Assembly (NCBI RefSeq): GCF_904848665.1
Contig: NZ_CAJHCQ010000011.1
Location: 62,001-126,000 of the forward strand
Length of the DNA stretch: 64,000 bases
Source of the DNA: Paraburkholderia hiiakae
GTDB taxonomy: Bacteria > Pseudomonadota > Gammaproteobacteria > Burkholderiales > Burkholderiaceae
Direction: 5' to 3'
Notes under the pieces: model-generated
The model's database searches: none
The model's input: only the letters and a program-made list of their open reading frames with translations
What the model was told of the DNA's origin: nothing
Shown: positions 34,836-44,028 of the stretch, one piece after another
Numbering within the stretch: the stretch's first letter is position 1
How the letters are laid out: each line of letters begins with the position of its first letter
Translations under genes and position numbers: made by a program

Positions 34836-35672
34836 TCATCGAAGCTCGGTGTAGCCCTGCTGCGCGGCCGCGTTGGCCATATCCTCGATTTCGGCGTAAG
34901 CCTCGCCAGTGAGTCTCGCGAATCCGCGCAGACGCAGCGTGCGCGCACGTTCGGGATCGGCTGCGAGAGCGGCGTCCAGCGCATCACGCAGCGCTTGAGC
35001 CTCACCCTCGCCAAGCGCGCGTGAGGCGATCAGCGGAAGGCCGGGCGCGGAGGCTGTCATGCCGATGGTCCGCACGCCGTCGAACGATTCGGGGTGCGAA
35101 TCGCGCAGCAACGCAAGCGTGACGCAGTCGATGGCGCCTACGTCGGCCGCACCGCTCGCCAGCGCCTGTAACGTGGCTGCGTGCGAGCCTGTAGAGAGCA
35201 CCGAGGCGAAGAAACGGCCGTCGCGAGCGAGGGGCGCGAGCGCGTGGCGAAACGCGTTCATGCCGCTATGCGAATCCGCGCCGTTGCACGCGGCGCGCAG
35301 GCCGTGGCACGCTTCGAGCGTGTTCGCGCCGCTTGCCCAGGCTCGAGCAGAAACGACGAGCGCGCTTCGGTAGCGCGGACCTTCGCAACCGGGGGCGTCG
35401 AATATCGGGGTCGAAATCAGATGGACTTCGTCGGCAAGGCCGAGCATCCGGTACGGAAACCCGCAGGTCTGCGAGAGCAGTAAATCCTTGCGGCGCCAGT
35501 GGGGCATGAGTTCGCCCTCGGGCGCGTTCACGATCGTGACGTCGCCCGGGTCGAACGAGCGCGCAGAGACCCGCGCAAAGTCCGTCACGCAGTCGCTCAA
35601 GAGCGAGTGCCACAACGCCGCATGTCGCGGCGTCACGTTATACATCGGCAGGGAGGCGATCCAGCGGCTCAT
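34836..35672 (-). CDS. PhnD/SsuA-type substrate-binding-like protein without signal peptide
   Basis: A 278-residue protein with the PhnD-like bilobal fold: MSRWIASLPMYNVTP at the start, LLLSQTCGFPYRM, RYRSALVVSARAWA, ACNGADSHSGMNAFRH and ASGAADVGAIDCVTLALL. These match phosphate/phosphonate-type binding proteins. The family strand begins at residue 4, so there is no export signal and it should be cytoplasmic. No permease or ATPase is adjacent. It could be a cytosolic ligand carrier or sensor. It converges with the YeiH/mini-protein pair. Confidence 0.8.
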   Translation of the reverse strand: MSRWIASLPMYNVTPRHAALWHSLLSDCVTDFARVSARSFDPGDVTIVNAPEGELMPHWRRKDLLLSQTCGFPYRMLGLADEVHLISTPIFDAPGCEGPRYRSALVVSARAWASGANTLEACHGLRAACNGADSHSGMNAFRHALAPLARDGRFFASVLSTGSHAATLQALASGAADVGAIDCVTLALLRDSHPESFDGVRTIGMTASAPGLPLIASRALGEGEAQALRDALDAALAADPERARTLRLRGFARLTGEAYAEIEDMANAAAQQGYTELR

Positions 35673-35839
35673 CGGCGCATTCTACGCTGCGCATTCCTGG
35701 CGCGTCGCGCAGCGCGGCGAAATAAGCAAATGGCAAATCGTTGTTTGGTGAAGCGCGCCGCGTTCGGTATGGTGAGGGCCTGAATTGCTTTGCTCTCCGT
35801 ATGGAGTGGCACCATCCTTCATCGCGGGAGCTGGCGAAC

Positions 35840-36802
35840 ATGGCCGAATACTTCGACGCAGACCACGCGCAGGAAGTCGCCGCGCTCGGCACAGGCTTCA
35901 CCGCGCGCACGGAATGGCCCACCTGGCTGTTGATCGCCGTGATCTACGGCGGCTGGTTTGCGGTGCTGGCACTCCTGCGTTCAGGTGTCCTCACGCTTGC
36001 GGCCGCCACGCCTTGCCTTATCGTGCTGTGCGCATGGCATATGTCGCTCCAGCACGAATTGCTGCACGGTCATCCCACCCGGTTCGCATGGCTGAACATG
36101 GCGCTCGGCTGGCCGCCGCTTGCGGTGTGGTTTCCCTATGCCGTGTACCGCGAGAGCCATATGGCGCATCATCGCGACGAAGCGTTGACCGTGCCCGGCA
36201 TCGACCCCGAGACGAACTACGTGCAGCACGAGCAATGGGCTCGCCTGCCGCGCTGGCATCGCGTGTTATGGCGCGCACGCAAGAGCTTCGTGGGGCGCGT
36301 GGTGATCGGCCCGCCCATGAGCGTGGCCGCGACGCTCGCCGGCGCGGTGAAAGCGTTGTGCAGCGGCGAGTGGCGACACGTGCCGATGTGGCTCGCGCAC
36401 CTCGCCGCCGTCGTGCTGCTGCTCGCGTGGGTGCAGCGTTACGCGGGCGTGCCGTGGTGGTGGTATCTCGCCGCTGTCACGTGGCCCGCGCTCGGACTCG
36501 CGATGGTCCGCTCGCTGTACGAGCATCGCGCGGCGTCGCATCCCAAGGCGCGCATCGCCATCAACGAGGCCGGGCTCGTCATGCGCTTTCTGTATCTGAA
36601 CAACAACTACCATCTCGTGCATCACGACCTGCCGCGCTTGCCGTGGTTTCAACTGCCGCGCGCCTACCGTATGCGGCGCGATGATTATCGGCACAAATGC
36701 GGCGGTTTCGTGATCGAAGGCTACACCGCGCTGCTCAGGCGCTACGCGTGGCGTGCGACGGATGCACCCGCGCACCCGTTCGGCGATAACGCGGCGCAAT
36801 GA
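35840..36802 (+). CDS. Fatty acid desaturase family protein
   Basis: A 320-residue membrane di-iron enzyme. The three His boxes are HELLHGH (72-78), HMAHH (about 112-116) and the last, HLVHH, near 257-261. About four helices surround them. The family inserts double bonds or hydroxyls into acyl chains. ATG 35840 follows GGGAG nine bases upstream; ATG 35801 would add 13 residues. It converges with the epoxide hydrolase gene four bases away. Substrate unknown. Confidence 0.88.
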   Translation: MAEYFDADHAQEVAALGTGFTARTEWPTWLLIAVIYGGWFAVLALLRSGVLTLAAATPCLIVLCAWHMSLQHELLHGHPTRFAWLNMALGWPPLAVWFPYAVYRESHMAHHRDEALTVPGIDPETNYVQHEQWARLPRWHRVLWRARKSFVGRVVIGPPMSVAATLAGAVKALCSGEWRHVPMWLAHLAAVVLLLAWVQRYAGVPWWWYLAAVTWPALGLAMVRSLYEHRAASHPKARIAINEAGLVMRFLYLNNNYHLVHHDLPRLPWFQLPRAYRMRRDDYRHKCGGFVIEGYTALLRRYAWRATDAPAHPFGDNAAQ

Positions 36803-36805
36803 TAT

Positions 36806-37987
36806 TCACTGGCGGAACCGTTTGAAAAAGCGGCGAATGTCGGCGGCGAGAAGGTCGGGTTCTTCCATTGCGGCGAAATGACCGCCGCGCGGCATGTCGG
36901 TCCATTGCGGGACGTCGAACACACGCTCGAGCCACGACCGTGGCGGGTGATTGATTTCCTTGGGAAAGCGCGCGAACGCGACCGGCGGCGCCACGCGTTG
37001 CCCGGCCGCGAACCGGAACGGCTGGAGACGGTTTTCCCAGTACATCTGCATGGACGTGCCAATGCTGCCCGTGAACCAGTACAGCGAGAGGTCCGTCAGC
37101 AAGGCGTCCTTCGAGAACCGGCGCTCGATCACGCCGTCGCAGTCACTCCATGCGCGAAACTTCTCGCCGATCCACGCGGCAAGTCCCGCGGGCGAGTCAT
37201 TGAGCGAGGCCGCCGCGGTTTGCGGCCTGGTGGCGTGCATATGCGCATATCCGCCCTCCAGCGCTGCCCAGTCGGCCTTTTCGCGCAGATAGTCCTGTTC
37301 CTCTGAGGTGAGCGGGGCTTGCGCGGTATCGATTGCGGGTTCGTACGAGGTGGGCAGGAAGTTCAGGTGGATTCCGTCGACGGCCTGACTGTGCCGCGCG
37401 GCTAGCGCAATAGAAACCCCCGCGCCGAGGTCGCCGCCTTGCGCGCCGAAGCGCTCGTAGCCAAGACCGCGCATGAGCGCGGCCCACAGGTCTGCGACCT
37501 GGAACGCGGAGGAGCCGGGCGCGGCCGGCGCGGGCGAAAAGGCAAAGCCTGGCAGCGACGGGGCGACGACATCGAACGCATCCGCCGGGTCCGCGCCGAA
37601 TGCGGCGGGGTCGCAAAGCCGGTCGAGCAGCGCGTGGAATTCGAAGAACGAACCTGGCCAGCCATGCGTGATCACGAGCGGGTAGGGCTTCGGGCCCGCG
37701 CCGCGCCGGTGCACGAAGTGCACGCGTTGGCCAACCGCACCACCTGCACCACCCTCACCACCCACTTCGGCCATGAACTGCGGCAGCAGGTTCAGCGCGC
37801 GTTCGGCGGCGCGCCAGTCGTATTCGTCTGCCCAATACGCGACGAGCTCGCGCAGCCATGCATTATCGGCCCCTTGTTGCCACGCCGGCGAGGGCGTAGC
37901 GTTGGCCCAGCGCGTGGCGCGCAAACGCCGGCGCAGGTCGTCGATTGCATCCTCGGGAACGCGAATTTCGAATGGGTCGATATGCAT
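36806..37987 (-). CDS. Epoxide hydrolase (EHN-domain alpha/beta hydrolase)
   Basis: A 393-residue enzyme. Residues 1-105 are the N-terminal epoxide hydrolase domain (PFEIRVPEDAIDDLRRRLRATRW). HGWPGS (109-113) is the oxyanion loop and Asp186 in GAQGGDLGAG the nucleophile; the catalytic His is in MPRGGHFAAMEEP. Such enzymes open epoxides to diols, here probably of hydrophobic molecules. Full length for the family. Confidence 0.92.
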   Translation of the reverse strand: MHIDPFEIRVPEDAIDDLRRRLRATRWANATPSPAWQQGADNAWLRELVAYWADEYDWRAAERALNLLPQFMAEVGGEGGAGGAVGQRVHFVHRRGAGPKPYPLVITHGWPGSFFEFHALLDRLCDPAAFGADPADAFDVVAPSLPGFAFSPAPAAPGSSAFQVADLWAALMRGLGYERFGAQGGDLGAGVSIALAARHSQAVDGIHLNFLPTSYEPAIDTAQAPLTSEEQDYLREKADWAALEGGYAHMHATRPQTAAASLNDSPAGLAAWIGEKFRAWSDCDGVIERRFSKDALLTDLSLYWFTGSIGTSMQMYWENRLQPFRFAAGQRVAPPVAFARFPKEINHPPRSWLERVFDVPQWTDMPRGGHFAAMEEPDLLAADIRRFFKRFRQ

Positions 37988-38347
37988 GGCGGTTCATCCA
38001 CGTGATGTCGGGCCAAAGAACTGACCATTATGAGCGAATTCTCCGCCGCACAGCGGCCGCCCCTAAGGACCCTTCGAATTCCCTCCATCGCTTACCAGAT
38101 GTTTATCGAGGCATCCGTTTTATTTATCGGCGATTCGAAACTACGGCGGGGCATCTTTCGGGCCACGGGGCGCTACGCAAACGCCAAGACGTCCGTGGTT
38201 TCCGGCATTCCCGGCCGTCGGCGGCCGCACGCGTTGATTGGCACAAGTGCGGTTTTTCGTGCAATCTAGGTAATTGCCCTGGCTACTAGCGCGGTGGGGC
38301 CAATTCGTACCGTAGCGCAACGATTCGAATCAGCAGCAGAGGTCCCA
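37988..38347. other. Intergenic region, no gene supported
   Basis: 360 bp between the divergent epoxide hydrolase and oxalomesaconate hydratase starts. A 79-codon frame at 38030-38269 has no family match by eye and a biased composition. Promoters for both genes are expected here; none is convincing. Confidence 0.35.
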
Positions 38348-39373
38348 ATGATCATCGATATTCATGGCCACTACACCACGGCGCCCAAAGCGCTGGAGGC
38401 GTGGCGCAAGCGCCAGATTGCGGGCATCGCCAATCCGTCCGATATGCCGAAGGTATCGGAGCTGAAGATCGGCGACGACGAATTGCGCGAATCGATCGAA
38501 CTCAATCAACTGAAGCTGATGCGCGAGCGCGGTCTCGATCTCACGATTTTCAGTCCGCGCGCGAGTTTCATGGCCCATCATATTGGCGACTTCCAGGTGT
38601 CGAGCACCTGGGCCGCAATCTGCAACGAGTTGTGCCACCGCGTGAGCGAGCTCTTTCCTGAGCATTTCGTGCCGGCCGCGATGCTGCCGCAAAGCCCGGG
38701 CGTCGATCCCGCCACGTGCGTCGAGGAACTCGTCAAATGCGTGGAGCAGTACGGCAATGTGGCGGTCAACCTGAATCCCGATCCCTCGGGCGGCCACTGG
38801 ACGAGCCCGCCGCTTTCCGACCGGCACTGGTACCCGATCTACGAGAAGCTCGTCGAATACGACATTCCCGCGATGATCCATGTGAGCACGAGCTGCAACG
38901 CGTGTTTCCACACCACGGGCGCGCACTACCTGAACGCGGATACGACTGCCTTCATGCAGTGCCTCACGTCGGACCTGTTCCGCGATTTCCCCACGCTGCG
39001 CTTTGTGATTCCGCACGGCGGCGGCGCGGTGCCTTACCACTGGGGACGCTTTCGGGGCCTCGCGCAAGAGCTGAAGAAGCCGCCGCTCAAGGAGCATTTG
39101 CTGGGTAACGTGTTTTTCGACACCTGCGTGTATCACCAGCCCGGCATCGATCTGCTCACGCGCGTGATTCCCGTCGACAACATTCTGTTCGCGAGCGAGA
39201 TGATCGGCGCGGTGCGCGGCATCGACCCTGAGACCGGCCACTACTACGACGACACGAAGCGCTATATCGAAGCCGCGCATGTCGATGCCGCGGACCGCTA
39301 CAAGATCTACGAAGGCAACGCGCGGCGCGTGTATCCGCGTCTTGATGCGCGGCTCAAGGCAAAGGGCTTGTGA
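38348..39373 (+). CDS. ligJ: 4-oxalomesaconate hydratase (LigJ/PmdE-type amidohydrolase)
   Basis: A 341-residue amidohydrolase-superfamily protein. The metal motif is MIIDIHGHYT (His6, His8), followed by MRERGLDLTIFSPRASFMAHHIGD, IHVSTSCNACFHTTGAHYLNADT, FVIPHGGGAVPYHWGRFRGLAQE and FASEMIGAVRGIDPETGHYYDDTK. The length and these blocks match LigJ, which hydrates 4-oxalomesaconate in 4,5-cleavage of protocatechuate and gallate. AGAGG lies a few bases upstream. It precedes a ModA-like gene and a tannase, supporting a gallate or protocatechuate role, but no ring-cleavage dioxygenase is in the window. Confidence 0.85.
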   Translation: MIIDIHGHYTTAPKALEAWRKRQIAGIANPSDMPKVSELKIGDDELRESIELNQLKLMRERGLDLTIFSPRASFMAHHIGDFQVSSTWAAICNELCHRVSELFPEHFVPAAMLPQSPGVDPATCVEELVKCVEQYGNVAVNLNPDPSGGHWTSPPLSDRHWYPIYEKLVEYDIPAMIHVSTSCNACFHTTGAHYLNADTTAFMQCLTSDLFRDFPTLRFVIPHGGGAVPYHWGRFRGLAQELKKPPLKEHLLGNVFFDTCVYHQPGIDLLTRVIPVDNILFASEMIGAVRGIDPETGHYYDDTKRYIEAAHVDAADRYKIYEGNARRVYPRLDARLKAKGL

Positions 39374-39399
39374 GCTCCCTCTCGATCGAACGGAAGTCA

Positions 39400-40128
39400 A
39401 TGACTAAGGATGACGTGAAAAGCAACGCCGCTCTGGCGGGTGTCGGGTCGATGGCGACGCGCCTCCTGCTTGCGGGTCTCGCCGAGCAATACACGCGCGA
39501 AACGGGGCAGCGGCTGACTGTTGCCGCGATAGGCGGCGTGGACGCCGCGCGGCGCGTGCAGGCGGGTGAAGCGTTCGATTTCGCCGTGCTGGCAACGGCT
39601 GCGATCGAGCGCCTCGCGGCGGCCGGGCACCTCGTTGGCGCCCGCATGGACGTCGTGCGCTCCGGCATGGCGGCGGCCGTCGCCACTGGCGCGGCGCCCC
39701 CGGATATCGGCACTGAAGGCGCACTGCGCGAGACGATGCTGCGCGCGGAGCGCATCGGCTATTCAACGGGGCCTAGCGGCGACCATTTGCTGGGCCTGCT
39801 CGAACGCTGGGGCCTGGCCGCAGCGCTCGCGCCGCGCCTCGTGATGGCGCAGCCGGGCGTGCCGGTGGCGAGTCTCATCGCGGATGGCGAGGTCGAGATC
39901 GGGTTTCAGCAATTGAGCGAGCTAAAGGACGTGCCGGGCGTGGACGTGATCGGGCCGCTTCCCGCCGGGGCTCAACTCGTTACGGTCTTTTCCGCGGCGA
40001 TCTGCGCGGTGTCCCAGCAGCGGCGGGCGGCGGCGGACTTCCTTGCATTCCTGGGTTCTGAACGCGCCGAGGCGACCAAGCGGGCGTTTGGCATGGAGCC
40101 GGCGGGCGGCGCGGAGTACGGGCAGTAG
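39400..40128 (+). CDS. ModA-like substrate-binding domain protein without signal peptide
   Basis: A 242-residue protein with a type-2 periplasmic-binding fold: QRLTVAAIGGVDAARRVQAGEAFDFAVLATAAIERLAAAGHLV and GYSTGPSGDHLLGLLERWGL, then IADGEVEIGFQQLSELKDVPGVDVIGPLP near the hinge and ADFLAFLGSERA at the end. This is the ModA/SBP_bac_11 pattern. There is no Sec or Tat signal, so it should stay in the cytoplasm. It sits between the hydratase (26-bp gap) and the tannase. The ligand may be an aromatic acid intermediate (inference). An earlier GTG at 39370 is possible. Confidence 0.8.
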   Translation: MTKDDVKSNAALAGVGSMATRLLLAGLAEQYTRETGQRLTVAAIGGVDAARRVQAGEAFDFAVLATAAIERLAAAGHLVGARMDVVRSGMAAAVATGAAPPDIGTEGALRETMLRAERIGYSTGPSGDHLLGLLERWGLAAALAPRLVMAQPGVPVASLIADGEVEIGFQQLSELKDVPGVDVIGPLPAGAQLVTVFSAAICAVSQQRRAAADFLAFLGSERAEATKRAFGMEPAGGAEYGQ

Positions 40129-40231
40129 CAGGGCAGCAGGGCACGAGCAAGGCGGCAATAAGAGAAACCGAAGGAGCAATAAGGCGATTAGATCCGACAT
40201 CTCTTGTCACATGGTCTACGCGTTTACGTTA

Positions 40232-40246
40232 ATTAGACATCCTAAT
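40232..40246. promoter_or_regulatory. Inverted repeat ATTAG-N5-CTAAT upstream of tannase
   Basis: ATTAG, ACATC, CTAAT in the A+T-rich 40225-40265 stretch, about 75 bp upstream of the tannase start. It has the size of a LysR- or GntR-type operator; no such regulator is adjacent. Confidence 0.4.
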
Positions 40247-40319
40247 CAGAAAAAACAGAATCGGAGGCGTGAAAAGTGAACCAGAAGAACACCAATACGT
40301 ACAACATCAGGAGGCAACC

Positions 40320-42098
40320 ATGAGAAACCCGCATACCCAGCGGCTTTACACGAGCGCTCGCGCTCGTGCGGCCTCGCTGCTCTCGCTGTTCGCCATCTTC
40401 GCGGCGGCCACACTCGTCGCCGCGTGCGGCAGCGGCGGCAGTGGCAGCAGCACTGGCGGCGATGCCTCGAAAGCGCCGCTCGCAGTCGTGGCGCCCGTAG
40501 TGGATTGCTCGAAGCTGGCTTCGGTGGATATCACCGATATTGGCGGTTCGGGCAGCACGATTACCTCGGCTACCGTGACCACGGCGACCATCAACGGTGC
40601 TTCGGTCAACTTCTGTACCGTGAAAGGCACGCTCGCGCCTTCGAATACGTTCGAAGTGGCGCTGCCGGTGAGCACGTGGACGCAGCGCTTCGCGGCGCTA
40701 GGCTGCGGGGGCTTGTGCGGTAACGTGAGCGACCCGACCCAGCAGTCGTCGTTCAGCTTCAGCTACACGTGTCCGCTCGTGCAGGAAGGCGGCTTCGTGA
40801 CGGCGGCGACGGACATGGGCCACTCGGGCAACGACGCGGCGTGGACCACGGACCCGCAAAAACAGGCTGATTTCGCGTATCGCGGGCAGCACGTCACGAC
40901 GCTCACGGCGGAGAAACTCATCAAGGCTTACTACGGGCAGACGCAAAAGTACGCGTACTTCATCGGCTGCTCGGATGGTGGCCGCGAAGCGCTCATGGCC
41001 GCGCAACGCTACCCGAACGACTATAACGGCATCATCGCGGGCGCTCCGGCGGCGCACTTCCAGATCCAGAACTCGCTGTATCACGGCTGGAGCGTGGAGT
41101 CGCAAAGCACGACCGGCGACAGCACCGGAAACGCCACGCTCTATGCCGACAAGGCGCTCGTGCTGCACAAGGCAGTCGTGGCGGCATGCGGCGGCCAGGC
41201 GGGCGTGCCCGACGGCCTCATCGCCGATCCGCGCACCTGCAATTTCGATCCCGCATCGATCCAGTGTGCGCAGGGCGCGACGAACACGAGCAACTGCCTG
41301 ACCGCAGCCGAGGTGGCCACCGCGAGCAAGATCTACGGCGGACCGGTGGACGCGACATCCGGCGAGCGCATGCTGGCGGGCTCCCCGCAGATGGGTTCGG
41401 AAGAGAACTGGGTGGGCGTGGAAGTGCCGACGACGAACTCGACGGCCGCGCCGGTTTCGGTGAAGAGCCTGTTCAGCTACATGATCGTGACGGGCGCCTA
41501 TAACCTGATCTTCACGGGCTCGCCCACGATGCCGACCATCGACACCTTCGGCTACACGAATGCGAGCTTCTACCCGACCTACCTGCAGGCCAACCATCCG
41601 CTGATGGACGCGACGAGCCCCGACCTCTCGGCGTTCAACAAGGCGGGGGGCAAGCTGATCCTGTGGCACGGCTGGGCGGATCAGCATATTTCGCCGCTCT
41701 TCACGATCCAGTACTACGAGGCCATGCAGAACACGATGGGCGCTTCGAACGTGAGCGCTTTCGCGCGCCTGTACCTCGTGCCGGGCGTGGCGCACTGCGG
41801 CGGCGGCGAAGGCTTCCCGAACATCGACCTCGTTTCGCAGATCACGGCGTGGGCCGAGCAGGGCACGGCGCCGAACGCGGTCATGACATACCAGACCGAT
41901 TCGTCGAACAACGTGACGGCTAGCCGACCGGTTTATCCGTACCCGGCCGTCGCGCAGTTCACGGGCACCGGCGACTGGCACCTGGGCGCCAACTGGACGC
42001 AGGGCGCACCGCTGTACAACCAGCTCACGCATGCCTGGGCGGGCTCGAGCTTCTATACGTCGTACACGCCGACTACGCAGGGTGTTGCCGCGCCTTAA
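40320..42098 (+). CDS. Tannase/feruloyl esterase family protein (lipoprotein)
   Basis: A 592-residue secreted esterase. The signal ends in the lipobox-like LVAAC (Cys36), and a Gly/Ser-rich linker follows, so it is probably outer-membrane anchored. The nucleophile is Ser218 in GCSDGGREA; the Asp lies in WHGWADQHISP and the His in GVAHCGGGEG. Cys217 and the Cys after the His form the family's CS-D-HC pattern, in which a disulfide joins the catalytic Ser and His neighbourhoods. It would release gallic or ferulic acid from plant esters outside the cell. AGGAGG precedes the ATG. Located between the 4,5-cleavage hydratase and an AAHS carrier. Confidence 0.92.
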   Translation: MRNPHTQRLYTSARARAASLLSLFAIFAAATLVAACGSGGSGSSTGGDASKAPLAVVAPVVDCSKLASVDITDIGGSGSTITSATVTTATINGASVNFCTVKGTLAPSNTFEVALPVSTWTQRFAALGCGGLCGNVSDPTQQSSFSFSYTCPLVQEGGFVTAATDMGHSGNDAAWTTDPQKQADFAYRGQHVTTLTAEKLIKAYYGQTQKYAYFIGCSDGGREALMAAQRYPNDYNGIIAGAPAAHFQIQNSLYHGWSVESQSTTGDSTGNATLYADKALVLHKAVVAACGGQAGVPDGLIADPRTCNFDPASIQCAQGATNTSNCLTAAEVATASKIYGGPVDATSGERMLAGSPQMGSEENWVGVEVPTTNSTAAPVSVKSLFSYMIVTGAYNLIFTGSPTMPTIDTFGYTNASFYPTYLQANHPLMDATSPDLSAFNKAGGKLILWHGWADQHISPLFTIQYYEAMQNTMGASNVSAFARLYLVPGVAHCGGGEGFPNIDLVSQITAWAEQGTAPNAVMTYQTDSSNNVTASRPVYPYPAVAQFTGTGDWHLGANWTQGAPLYNQLTHAWAGSSFYTSYTPTTQGVAAP

Positions 42099-42568
42099 CG
42101 GGAAGACTCGGAGTTGAACCTGCCAGCCCTTCGGGGCTGGCTTCGTTTGGATTTCGATAACTAAATCGCATGGCCAATGCGCGGTAATGGCAGTGAGTCC
42201 TATCGCGGCCTCCGGCGATGTAGCGGCAACTGAATTCCGCACGATCGTCCATCGCCTTTGCGAATCCTTTCGGAGAGCATCGATTTTGTTTATCACGCTG
42301 GATTCGATTCCAGTCGCAGGCCGCGACAGGTAAAGCACGGGCTGGTCGCGCCCGGCCTTTATGCGGCGCGGCTTCCAGGGCGATACGGCAGGCGCGGGCG
42401 TGCCGAAATTGCCCATGCGGACGAGCATAGACGTATCGAATATGTGGTTAACCCGCACTTTCAGGCAAGGGGTTGGCCACCTATCGTGCCCCCGACGGAT
42501 AGCAGTTCGTAGATATTCGACTCGGGCACGAGCGAGCGGCAGACCACAGAACGGACAGGAGACTACAG
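42099..42568. other. Intergenic region between tannase and AAHS carrier
   Basis: 470 bp. It holds the tannase terminator at 42122-42141 and a weak inverted repeat at 42298-42313 (arms CTGGA/TCCAG). No gene seen. GGACAGGAG just before 42569 is the carrier's Shine-Dalgarno. Confidence 0.5.
42122..42141 (+). terminator. Terminator hairpin after tannase
   Basis: GCCAGCCC, TTCG, GGGCTGGC: 8-bp stem with a stable UUCG tetraloop, 24 bp after the stop and followed by TTCGTTT. Confidence 0.75.
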
Positions 42569-43918
42569 ATGTCTGGCAGCAAAACAATTGATATCAAGGC
42601 GTTCATCGACGAACGCCACATTTCGGCCTACCAGTGGCTACTGGTGGCGCTGTGCTTTCTCGCGGTGACCGCCGACGGCATGGACGTGGCCATCATGGGG
42701 TTCGTGGCGCCCTCCATCATTCACGAGTGGGGCATTTCGCGCCCCGAGTTCGGGCTCGTCATGAGCGCGGCGCCCATCGGCCTCGTGATCGGCGCGCTGG
42801 CGGCCGGCCCTGCCTCCGACCGCGTTGGCCGCAAGTGGGTGCTGATTACCTCCGTGTTCCTCTTCGGCGTGTTCACGATCCTCACGGCGTTCACGCAGTC
42901 ACCGGTTTCCATGGCCGTGCTGCGCGTGCTGACTGGCATCGGTCTTGGCGCCGCCATGCCGAACTCCACGACGCTGCTCTCGGAGTACTCGCCGCAACGC
43001 CGCCGCGCACTGCTCATCACAATCATGTTCACGGGCTTCAACCTCGGCTCGGCATTGATCGGCTTCGCGGCGGGCTGGCTCGTGCCGAACCACGGCTGGC
43101 GCGCAGTGCTGATCTTCGGCGGCGCTATTCCGCTCGCACTCGTGCCGCTGCAGGCCTGGCTGCTGCCCGAATCGGCGCGTCTGCTCGCCGTGCGGGGCGC
43201 CACGAGCATGCGCATTGCCGCGACGCTCAACCGCGTGACCGGCGCCAACTTCGCGGGCGACGAGAATTTCGTCTCGACGGAACCGCCGCTGCCCACGCGC
43301 AAACCGATTGGCGTGCTGTTCTCGCAAGGCTATGGCGTGATGACCCTCGCGCTGTGGGTCACGTATTTCATGGGCCTGCTCGTGATCTATCTGCTCACAG
43401 GCTGGCTGCCCACGCTGATCAAGGACGCAGGCCTCTCCATCACGGTGGCGGCGAACGTCACGGCCATGTTCCAGATTGGTGGCACGATCGGCGCGGTGCT
43501 GGTGGGCTGGATCATGGACAAGGTGCGTCCGGCGCGCGTGATCAGTGCGGCGTATGTCGGCGGCGGCATTTGCGTGCTGGCGCTGGCCGGCGTGGGCGCG
43601 CTTTCCTCGTCGCTCGCACTGCTGGTGTTCGCCGCGGGCTTCTGCATGAGCGGTGCGCAAACGGGCCTCAACGCCTACGCGCCGGGCCGCTATCCGACGG
43701 TTGCGCGTGCAACGGGTGTGAGCTGGATGCTGGGCATGGGCCGCTTCGGCAGCATTTTCGGCTCGGCCATTGGCGGCGCGCTGCTGGGCCTCGGCTGGGA
43801 ATTCGCCGCGATTCTCGCGATGCTCGCCGTACCGGCCGTGCTCGCGGCGATCGCGATCCTGGTTTCGCAGCGTGCGCGTGATTCGGCACCGGCTACGCAG
43901 GTGAGCGCAGCACACTGA
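42569..43918 (+). CDS. MFS transporter, aromatic acid:H+ symporter (AAHS) family
   Basis: A 449-residue carrier with about 12 helices. IDIKAFIDERHISAYQWLLVALCF and helix 1 TADGMDVAIMGFVAPSI match PcaK/GalT, as do loop-2 GPASDRVGRKW and the ITIMFTGFNLGSAL segment. These import protocatechuate, 4-hydroxybenzoate, gallate or vanillate with protons. Its place after the tannase and hydratase genes suggests uptake of the released phenolic acid. It has its own leader and Shine-Dalgarno. A strong terminator follows. Confidence 0.9.
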   Translation: MSGSKTIDIKAFIDERHISAYQWLLVALCFLAVTADGMDVAIMGFVAPSIIHEWGISRPEFGLVMSAAPIGLVIGALAAGPASDRVGRKWVLITSVFLFGVFTILTAFTQSPVSMAVLRVLTGIGLGAAMPNSTTLLSEYSPQRRRALLITIMFTGFNLGSALIGFAAGWLVPNHGWRAVLIFGGAIPLALVPLQAWLLPESARLLAVRGATSMRIAATLNRVTGANFAGDENFVSTEPPLPTRKPIGVLFSQGYGVMTLALWVTYFMGLLVIYLLTGWLPTLIKDAGLSITVAANVTAMFQIGGTIGAVLVGWIMDKVRPARVISAAYVGGGICVLALAGVGALSSSLALLVFAAGFCMSGAQTGLNAYAPGRYPTVARATGVSWMLGMGRFGSIFGSAIGGALLGLGWEFAAILAMLAVPAVLAAIAILVSQRARDSAPATQVSAAH

Positions 43919-43947
43919 GTTTTTGATTCGGAAAAAAGCTGGATTGA

Positions 43948-43987
43948 GCGGCGCGGCGGTGCGGATTGCACTGCCGCGCCGCTTTTT
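43948..43987 (+). terminator. Rho-independent terminator after AAHS gene
   Basis: Arms GCGGCGCGGC and GCCGCGCCGC around a 15-nt loop, then TTTTTG. It lies 30 bp after the carrier stop and 41 bp from the convergent chemoreceptor stop, so it may serve both. Confidence 0.85.
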
Positions 43988-44028
43988 GTTTCGCGCGGGG
44001 ACGGGAGGCGCGGCCTGCGTTCGGCGCG

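Noticed and set aside
38030..38269. 79-codon frame between epoxide hydrolase and ligJ
   Set aside because: No family, weak start, and it occupies the divergent promoter region.
40698..42587. 629-codon minus-strand frame
   Set aside because: Antisense shadow of the tannase gene, Arg/Val-rich, no motifs.
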